Positions 57,717 to 64,000 of a stretch of DNA of 64,000 nucleotides are shown here, one piece after another (within the stretch, counting starts at the first letter, position 1; every line of letters begins with the position of its first letter). This DNA comes from Endobacterium cereale (lineage in GTDB: Bacteria > Pseudomonadota > Alphaproteobacteria > Rhizobiales > Rhizobiaceae). The stretch spans positions 1-64,000 of the forward strand of contig NZ_WIXI01000022.1 of the NCBI RefSeq assembly GCF_009617585.1, written 5' to 3'. The notes beneath the pieces were generated by a model that was not told where the DNA came from, did not search any database, and saw only the letters and a program-made list of their open reading frames with translations. The translations under genes and the position numbers were made by a program.

Positions 57717-59537
57717 TTATTGTACGCGGGCGTCCCACCAGCTGGAGAACTGGTGACCATATAGCGGCAAGGTTTGCGGGTGATCGATGCGTTTCCAGCG
57801 CGCCACCCATTTTTGCGGCACGTGGTAGAGCGGCACGACATAATGGCCCGATAGAAGCAGGCGGTCAAAGGCGCGCACGGAGGCCTGAAAATCCTCCCGG
57901 TCGCGGGCAAGGCGCATCGCATCCATGATGCGGTCGAGATCCGGGTCTGCCGTGCCGGCATAATTGAAGCTGCCCTGCGCCTTTGCAGCGACGGAGCCCC
58001 AGCGACCAACCTGTTCGATACCCGGCGACAAAGATGACGGATAGGATTTGACGATCATGTCGTAATCGAAAGTACCAGAGCGGCTCTGATACTGCGAATC
58101 GTCGACGGTGCGGATGTTCATCGAAACACCGATCAGGCGAAGACTACGCTGATAGGCAATGGCCAATTTTTCCTGATCCTGCGTCTGCGTCATCACCTCG
58201 AAGGCAAGCTGGCGACCCTTCTTGTCGACCATGCGGCGATTGCGGATGGTGTAGCCGGCCTCCGCCAACAGATCGACGGCCTTTTTCAGCACTTTCCGGT
58301 CGCCGCCTGTACCGTCTGTTTTCGGCAGACGATAGGTGCCGTTCAGGATGTCCGGCTCGATGCGGTCCCTGGCCTTGCCGAGCACAGCCAGTTCCCGTTC
58401 ATCGGCTGGGTTTCCGAGCGCCGAGAGCGGTGAGTTCTGCCAGAAACTTTCGGTACGGGTGTAAGCGTCATCAAACAGGTTCTTGTTGGCCCATTCGAAA
58501 TCGAAGGCTAGCGACAGTGCAGCGCGGACACGCACGTCAGCAAACAATGGCCGACGGACGTTGAATACGAAACCGAGCATGCCGGTCGGCAGTTGCGGCT
58601 GAAAGGCATCCCTGACGATGCTGCCATTGGTGACGGCAGGGAAATTGTAGGCGCGGGTCCAATGTGTCGGGCTGCCATCCGGGTATAGGTCGATTGCCCC
58701 CTTCTTGAAGGCTTCGAACAGGGTGTTGTCCTGCAGGAAATATTCGATGGCAATCTGGTCGTAGTTATCGAAACCGACCTTTGAGGCAATGTCCTTGCCC
58801 CAATAATCGGGATTGCGCTCATAAACGATGCGCTCGCCCGGCGAGACCGACTTGATGCGATAAGGGCCTGAACCGATCGGCGGTTTCAGCGTAGATTGTT
58901 CGAAAGTCTCCACATCGATCGCGTGTTTAGGCAGGATCGGGGTCGATGTGGCGAGAATGAGTGGTGTTTCGCGCGTCGCCTTGTCGTTGAAGGTAAAGCG
59001 AACACCGTGTTCGCCAACCTTTTCCATCTTCTCCACTGAGTTCAGGCGTTGCGAGAAGGGAATACGGCCCTTGTCGCGCAGCACTTCAAAAGAAAAGATC
59101 ACGTCGTCCTGGGTGACGGGTTGGCCGTCCGACCATTTTGCCTTGGGATTCAGATTGAATTGCACAAAGGTTCGGTCGTCATCCCATTCGACGCTTTCCG
59201 CAAGGAACCCGTAGAGCGTGAACGGTTCATCGGCCGAACGTGTCATCAGTGATTCGTAGATGAGGTTGCCGAATTCCGGATCCCAGATGCCGCGGGCGGT
59301 GGTGCGGATGCTTTTCAGATTGAATGCATTGAGGCTGTCGAACGTGCCGACGACACCATAAGTGATGCGCCCGCCCTTTTTCACGTTTGGATTGACGTAG
59401 GGAAAATGAGTATAATCGCCGCTGAGCGCCGGCTGGCCATGCATGGCAATGCCGTGAAGCGGTTCCGCCGCTGCTGTTCCGGCTGCCAAGAAGACAAGAA
59501 GTAAGGCTGACGGTCTGCGCATATGGGCGGCTTTCAT
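57717..59537 (-). CDS. ABC transporter family-5 periplasmic binding protein, YejA-like
   Basis: A 606-residue protein; start 59537 (MKAAHMRRPSALLLVFLAAG) chosen to give a normal signal peptide. Family-5 features: GGRITYGVVGTFDSLNAFNL, LYGFLAESVEWDDDRTFVQF, PIGSGPYRIKSV and the C-terminal SGHYVVPLYHVPQKWVARW typical of YejA. E. coli YejA supplies peptides and microcin C to YejBEF. The permease genes are not downstream here: the next leftward genes are DsbA-type and DMT, so the partner lies elsewhere. Confidence 0.92.
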   Translation of the reverse strand: MKAAHMRRPSALLLVFLAAGTAAAEPLHGIAMHGQPALSGDYTHFPYVNPNVKKGGRITYGVVGTFDSLNAFNLKSIRTTARGIWDPEFGNLIYESLMTRSADEPFTLYGFLAESVEWDDDRTFVQFNLNPKAKWSDGQPVTQDDVIFSFEVLRDKGRIPFSQRLNSVEKMEKVGEHGVRFTFNDKATRETPLILATSTPILPKHAIDVETFEQSTLKPPIGSGPYRIKSVSPGERIVYERNPDYWGKDIASKVGFDNYDQIAIEYFLQDNTLFEAFKKGAIDLYPDGSPTHWTRAYNFPAVTNGSIVRDAFQPQLPTGMLGFVFNVRRPLFADVRVRAALSLAFDFEWANKNLFDDAYTRTESFWQNSPLSALGNPADERELAVLGKARDRIEPDILNGTYRLPKTDGTGGDRKVLKKAVDLLAEAGYTIRNRRMVDKKGRQLAFEVMTQTQDQEKLAIAYQRSLRLIGVSMNIRTVDDSQYQSRSGTFDYDMIVKSYPSSLSPGIEQVGRWGSVAAKAQGSFNYAGTADPDLDRIMDAMRLARDREDFQASVRAFDRLLLSGHYVVPLYHVPQKWVARWKRIDHPQTLPLYGHQFSSWWDARVQ

Positions 59538-59795
59538 TCGAAGATTATGCTTTATGATTCTGCGCAAAATAGACCAAGGATGCGGCGGAAACCAAATCAA
59601 ACCCCGCAGAAATAAAGGTTGATACGAAGAAAATTCTCGCGGGCACTGGATATCGGCGAAACCGCGATGTAACAGATTGCTCAACGCTGGGGGTCATTCA
59701 AATGCCTCATTTGACCGACAGGTGAACGCAGGAAGACAACCCGATATCGAGCGGCCTCGTCGCTCTCGGACGGATTTCAGGAGACGGATTTCGTT

Positions 59796-60431
59796 ATGAC
59801 GCTTAACGCAAACAAACTTTCGCGAGCCCTGTCGGCTCTGGCTCTGACGGTCGGCACGGCCGCAGTTCCTTTTGCCGCTTCCGCTCAGCAGGCAGCACCG
59901 GCCGGCCCGGCGCCGGGCCAGTGGTACAAGACCTGCGCCAAGCAGGGCGAAAACGACCTTTGCGTCGTCCAGAACGTCCAGCTCGCCCAGAACGGCCAGC
60001 TCATCACCGCCGTTGGCATGATGACCCTTCAGGGCAAGGAAACCCGCAAGATCATGCAGGTTTCGGTTCCGACCGCACGTCTGCTGCCCCCGGGCATCAC
60101 CATGCAGATCGATGGCGGCAAGGGCCAGAAGATGGATTACACCGTCTGCCTGCCGGACAAGTGCATCGCCGAAGCGCCGCTGACGGACGCCAACCTCGCT
60201 GCCCTCAAGAAGGGTACTGAAGTTGTCTTCACCTCGGTCAACTTCCGTCGCGCGCCGAACCCGATCAAGATCACGCTGTCCGGCTTCACCGGCGTTTACG
60301 ATGGTCCGGCAATCTCGGAATCGCAGGTTGCCGAAAGCCAGCGTTCGCTGCAGGAAGGCATGCAGAAGAAGGCCGAAGAAACCCGCAAGAAGCTTGAGGA
60401 CGCGCAGAACGCGGCCAAGCAGGGTCAGTAA
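59796..60431 (+). CDS. Invasion-associated locus B (IalB) family protein
   Basis: A 211-residue exported protein with signal peptide 1-30 (ALSALALTVGTAAVPFAASA). IalB domain at about 45-175: GQWYKTCAKQGENDLCVVQN and MQIDGGKGQKMDYTVCLPDK, with paired cysteines. The C terminus is a charged helix (RSLQEGMQKKAEETRKKLED). Bartonella IalB promotes erythrocyte invasion; in rhizobia the family is widespread with no known invasion role. Confidence 0.92.
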   Translation: MTLNANKLSRALSALALTVGTAAVPFAASAQQAAPAGPAPGQWYKTCAKQGENDLCVVQNVQLAQNGQLITAVGMMTLQGKETRKIMQVSVPTARLLPPGITMQIDGGKGQKMDYTVCLPDKCIAEAPLTDANLAALKKGTEVVFTSVNFRRAPNPIKITLSGFTGVYDGPAISESQVAESQRSLQEGMQKKAEETRKKLEDAQNAAKQGQ

Positions 60432-60469
60432 TTTTTCCGGCATCCAGTGATGCCGTTTCACAAGATGAA

Positions 60470-60499
60470 AAAGGGACGCTCTTTCGGGCGTCCCTTTTT
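60470..60499 (+). terminator. Intrinsic terminator of the IalB gene
   Basis: GGGACGC (60471-60477), short loop, GCGTCCC, then seven T. Confidence 0.88.
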
Positions 60500-60958
60500 T
60501 TGTTTTCAATTGAGCCAGATGTCCTACACGTCGGTTGCTGCTTGGCGGCAAGAATAAAACAGCCAAAACAAGGTAGATTTACCCGGATCGCAACCATGTT
60601 TGTATACGCGGGACTTATTGTAACACAGATTCTGTTTTATCCAGACGTCTGAACTGAAATTCAAGTTACCCGCTGGCAAAACGGCATTGACCTTCGAGGA
60701 AAACGTAGTAGCGTCGATTTGGTCATCATTTTTTAAGTTATATACTCAACCTATGGCTGTTTTGCCTTAGTCTATCTCACCATTGCGAGAATATTTCTAA
60801 ATCTTTACTGCTGCTACATTAAGTTTCCCTGAAACAACAGGGGCGCGCTAACCTTGTTTACCCTAAATAAGTAGTTTGCGAGAGATTGTGGGATTTCAAA
60901 GTTGCTGAATAAGTAACATAACGGTACAACACGCCCAATTAGAAAAAGGGTTCTGCAA
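60500..60958. other. A/T-rich intergenic region
   Basis: About 460 bases with no gene on either strand. It is notably richer in A/T than its neighbours and likely holds the promoter of the downstream membrane protein and TAXI genes. No clear promoter, repeat or hairpin could be assigned. Confidence 0.6.
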
Positions 60959-61885
60959 TTGCGTACTCGTTGGGACGAAGTAGAAGATGTGGATGGCGGC
61001 TCGCACCGCTTTATGGGCTTTAGCGCGGTAACCTGGGCTATGGCAGTGCCGGTCGCGTTGATTGCAGGCGCGGCTGTCATGAGCTTTTTCGGTCAGTCGC
61101 AGCCTGATACTACGTCGCTGACAATACCTGCTCCGGCTGTCAGCGATCACGCCAAAGCCGTCAACGGTGCCCGCGTGGGCAGCGATAAAGGCCGGTGGGA
61201 AGAAGAGGCGCGGCAAGCGGCGACCAAGGCTGCCGAACTGCAGATGCAGGTAGAGGCGCTTCGTGACCAGGTGAGCGATGAGGCTCGCCGGCGTCAACAG
61301 GCCGAACAGACTGCCGCTCAGGCGGCCACGACGCTTGAAAAGGTGCAGCAGGAACAGAAAGCCTCGCAACAACATCAGCCGGCGACTGCGGTTGCCGTGT
61401 CCAACCCGGTTCAGCCTTCGCAGGGCGCATTGTCCTATGCCGCCCCTGGTGGGTCTGGCTCCACAGCATTCGGTTCCCAGTCGGCGTCCGACGAGCGGAC
61501 AGAGCGTGCTGTTTCAGCTTCCACGGATAACAACCAGGTAAGCGGGCGAGCCAATGACGATTCCATTGCCCTGCAGCGGATCATCGAAGATACGGCGAGC
61601 CGAAGTGCAGCCCTGTCCGACCGCAGAGACGAGATGGAGAGTGACGCCACTTCGAGCACATCGAACATGCGTCCCGCCAACACCTCACGCAGCGTGGCAG
61701 ATGTTGAATCGGCCCTTGAGAAGGCCACGGGCCTCGACACACTTTCGGTTTCTCAGCGAGGTGGCCTGAAGGATGAACTGGTTGCCGGTGCATGCGTAAC
61801 CGTCAGCCTTGAAAAAGTATTCGGCAATCCAGTGCCGGTTGTACCGCTACGAAATCTGGTTCGTGATCTCGATAGCGATTGCTGA
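60959..61885 (+). CDS. Membrane-anchored coiled-coil protein of unknown function
   Basis: A 308-residue protein from TTG 60959. One TM helix at about 24-46 (AVTWAMAVPVALIAGAAVMS), a coiled coil at 78-135 (EEEARQAATKAAELQMQVEA), a Ser/Gly/Gln-rich linker, and a conserved-looking C-terminal domain (VESALEKATGLDTLSVSQRG; ACVTVSLEKVFGNPVPVVPL). Domain not recognised. Two TAXI proteins follow 26 bases later, so it may be part of the same envelope system. Confidence 0.78.
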   Translation: MRTRWDEVEDVDGGSHRFMGFSAVTWAMAVPVALIAGAAVMSFFGQSQPDTTSLTIPAPAVSDHAKAVNGARVGSDKGRWEEEARQAATKAAELQMQVEALRDQVSDEARRRQQAEQTAAQAATTLEKVQQEQKASQQHQPATAVAVSNPVQPSQGALSYAAPGGSGSTAFGSQSASDERTERAVSASTDNNQVSGRANDDSIALQRIIEDTASRSAALSDRRDEMESDATSSTSNMRPANTSRSVADVESALEKATGLDTLSVSQRGGLKDELVAGACVTVSLEKVFGNPVPVVPLRNLVRDLDSDC

Positions 61886-61911
61886 TCCACCAAATCAATT
61901 AGGGGGCATGT

Positions 61912-62934
61912 TTGAAGCGTTTAGCACTTAATTTGTTTGCATTGGCATTGATTGGTAGCGTTTTGCCTGGCGTCGTCCGGGCACAGGAAGCCGATCGAAA
62001 CATCATGGCGTCGATGGAAGGGGGCAGTCAGACAATGATCGCCCGCGATATCGCCGAACTGGGCAACAAGTGCGGTCTTCCGCTCCATGTCGTCGACTCG
62101 CACGGATCGCTGGAGAACTTCTTCGGTGTTCGAAACCGCCACAACACACAATTCGGTATCGTAGACAGCGATATCCTCAACTACCTGTCCGCATATCGCG
62201 GCTCCAACGAGGACGTGAAGCAGGCCATTCAGGGCATGCGCATCATGCTGCCGCTCTATGACGCCGAAGTGCATGTCGTCGCGCGCGCCGGCATCAACAG
62301 CCTGCAGGATCTTCGCGGCAAACGCCTGGGCGTCGGCCAGAAGGACGGCACCGCCTATCTCACCTCGCAGCTCATCCTCGACATTCTTCGTATTCAGGTG
62401 AGCGAACGCGTGACCGGTTCGGCCGATGAGATGATCGAACTTCTGCGTCAGGGTGAAATCGATGCGCTGCTCAAGGTGGGCAATGCGCCGATGCCCATGT
62501 TCACGGATGGTCGTGTCGACGGTTCGTTCCACATGGTGCCGATCACCGACGACGTGCTGCATGCCAGCTACAAGCCGGTAACACTGCCGGCAGGCACCTA
62601 TTCGTTTCAGCGTGAGCCAATCAAGACGATTGCCAGCAAGACACTTCTGATGACCTACGAATATGGTTCGGAGAAAAACGCCTATTACCGGAATTCGTGC
62701 AAGGCTGTGTCGGATTTCACCAACTTGATCGTCGGCAATCTCGATGAGTTGCGACGCAGCGGCCACCATCCGAAATGGAAAACCCTCAACCTGACGGAAA
62801 TTCCAAAGGGTTGGGAAGTGGGTGCCTGTGTGCGCAAAGGCCTCGAGCCGACCTACGAGGTCAGCTGCACCGAGACTGAAAGTGCCGATAATCAGCAGTA
62901 TCTGGACCTGCTGCGCGATCGCCTTCGTCAGTAG
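61912..62934 (+). CDS. TAXI-family solute-binding protein, copy 1
   Basis: A 340-residue protein from TTG 61912, seven bases after AGGGGG. Signal peptide 1-24 (cleavage VRA). It fits periplasmic TAXI/TRAP-type binding proteins: GGSQTMIARDIAELGNKCGL, GSLENFFGVRNRHNTQFGIV, VHVVARAGINSLQDLRGKRL and KDGTAYLTSQLILDILRIQV. A typical TAXI protein delivers its ligand to a fused TRAP permease, which is not seen here. The downstream gene is a close paralogue. Confidence 0.87.
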   Translation: MKRLALNLFALALIGSVLPGVVRAQEADRNIMASMEGGSQTMIARDIAELGNKCGLPLHVVDSHGSLENFFGVRNRHNTQFGIVDSDILNYLSAYRGSNEDVKQAIQGMRIMLPLYDAEVHVVARAGINSLQDLRGKRLGVGQKDGTAYLTSQLILDILRIQVSERVTGSADEMIELLRQGEIDALLKVGNAPMPMFTDGRVDGSFHMVPITDDVLHASYKPVTLPAGTYSFQREPIKTIASKTLLMTYEYGSEKNAYYRNSCKAVSDFTNLIVGNLDELRRSGHHPKWKTLNLTEIPKGWEVGACVRKGLEPTYEVSCTETESADNQQYLDLLRDRLRQ

Positions 62935-63133
62935 AACTGTTTTTCAATTTGAAATGGCAGGGCCGGCGCACCTCTGAGGATCGCCGGCCTTTGCGGATGA
63001 GTGTGACGGCGGAGAGGGCGGCTCCGCAAATGGAGATATTTGGCGCAAGGCGGAGCAATCCTCCACGCGCCGCAATGCAGATTTGGAGCGACAGCCTGAG
63101 GGGCTGAGAGATTGGGATTTGGAGGAGAATTCG

Positions 63134-64000
63134 ATGAATATGAGAGCTATGGGGCTGATTGCATTGGCCATTGTCGGCAGCATTTGGGCGCCTCGGGCGG
63201 GGTTTTCGGCCGAGGCCGACCGCAACATCATGGCATCCGGTGGCGGCGGCACTCAGTTGGCGATCGCCCGTGACATTGCTGACTTGGGCAACAAGTGCGG
63301 CATGCCGGTAAACGTGGTTGGCTCAAAAGGTTCACTCGAAAACTTCTTCGGCGTACGCAACCGTCACAACACCCAGTTCGGGATCGTGGATGGTGACATC
63401 CTGACTTACCTGAACAGTTACCAGGGCCAGAACAGTGATGTGCGACAGGCCATTCAGGGCATGCGCATCATGTTTCCGCTCTACGATGCAGAGGTCCACG
63501 TTGTGGCGCGCGAGGGTATCAGGACCCTGCAGGATCTTCGCGGCAAGCGGGTTGGTGTGGGCGAGCCGGACAGTTCTGCTTACCTGACCTCTCAGCTGAT
63601 TTTCGACATCCTGCGCATACAGGTTGCCGAGCGGGTTCGCGGTTCCGGCAACGATATGGTCGAATTGCTGCGCCAGGGTGAAATCGACGCGCTGGTGCGT
63701 GTCGGCGGTGCGCCGCTGGCACTGCTGAACGACGGCAGGATCGACGATTCTTTCCACCTCGTGCCGATCACCGATCAGGTACTGCATGCGAGCTACAAGA
63801 ACGCAACCTTGCCGGCTGGCATTTACGCCTTCCAGAAAACAGCGGTGCAGACGGTCAGCGTGAAGACACTGTTGATGACCTACGAATATGGCACGGGCAA
63901 AAACAGCTATTACGACAATGCCTGTAAAACCGTGGCCGATTTCACCAGCCTGATCGTGGACAATATCGACGAATTGCGGCGCAGCGGCCACCAGAAATGG
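63134..64000 (+). CDS. TAXI-family solute-binding protein, copy 2 (cut by window end)
   Basis: Partial: 289 residues from ATG 63134 (nine bases after GGAGGAG) with the stop beyond the window. Signal peptide about 1-26. It closely follows copy 1: GGTQLAIARDIADLGNKCGM, GSLENFFGVRNRHNTQFGIV and QAIQGMRIMFPLYDAEVHVV correspond, and the last visible residues RRSGHQKW align with RRSGHHPKW of copy 1. A tandem duplication that has since diverged, mainly in the signal peptide and in the LKVGNAPMP/VRVGGAPLA ligand-side loop. Confidence 0.87.
   Translation, partial: MNMRAMGLIALAIVGSIWAPRAGFSAEADRNIMASGGGGTQLAIARDIADLGNKCGMPVNVVGSKGSLENFFGVRNRHNTQFGIVDGDILTYLNSYQGQNSDVRQAIQGMRIMFPLYDAEVHVVAREGIRTLQDLRGKRVGVGEPDSSAYLTSQLIFDILRIQVAERVRGSGNDMVELLRQGEIDALVRVGGAPLALLNDGRIDDSFHLVPITDQVLHASYKNATLPAGIYAFQKTAVQTVSVKTLLMTYEYGTGKNSYYDNACKTVADFTSLIVDNIDELRRSGHQKW

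Overview
The window is from an alphaproteobacterium of the family Rhizobiaceae (Agrobacterium/Rhizobium/Allorhizobium type). The chromosomal right half carries a rhizobial phosphatidylcholine synthase, an SdhE-Mfd pair, GlmU-GlmS, RecG, IalB-type and TAXI-type periplasmic proteins. Genus is an inference from gene content only.

Region 1 (1-34.76 kb) is the right part of a tailed-phage prophage. Its left end lies outside the window. Late genes run rightward. A lambda-type head module (GpA terminase, gpW-like joiner, portal, prohead protease, capsid, decoration protein, FII-like connector) joins a complete P2-type contractile tail module (V, PAAR tip, W, J, I, fibres, FI sheath, FII tube, E/E' by -1 frameshift, T, U, X, D). 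The lysis cassette follows: a GH24 endolysin, an overlapping spanin pair and a small membrane protein.

Region 2 (21.7-33.3 kb) is accessory cargo between lysis genes and integrase. It holds a Panacea-domain gene overlapping a two-TM membrane protein (antitoxin/toxin-like), a secreted nuclease, leftward clusters of small early-type proteins, an XRE repressor with three copies of its likely operator, and a set of small stress-type genes (BON, entericidin, CsbD, PRC-barrel, DUF6894, single-domain response regulator, small membrane or secreted proteins). Seven prophage sites carry GGAAC, exactly 16 bases, then CGTT or a one-base variant, each 22-61 bases before a start codon. That resembles the promoter of the alphaproteobacterial general stress sigma factor EcfG and suggests lysogenic cargo tied to host stress. 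Two pairs of paralogous small genes also lie in the prophage, one pair shorter than 60 codons.

Region 3 is the attachment site: the 3' part of tRNA-Lys(UUU) at 34.71-34.76 kb, directly after the tyrosine integrase.

Region 4 (34.9-64 kb) is host chromosome: DUF3597 gene with a consensus EcfG-type promoter, tRNA-Ala(CGC), ccdA, a UbiH-type hydroxylase, pcs, a BMP-type nucleoside/basic membrane protein ABC transporter, glmU, glmS, a GNAT acetyltransferase, DUF502, recG, a secreted hydrolase, sdhE-mfd, a DMT exporter, a FrnE-type DsbA protein, a YejA-type peptide-binding protein, ialB, and a coiled-coil membrane protein followed by two tandem TAXI solute-binding proteins, the second cut by the window end.
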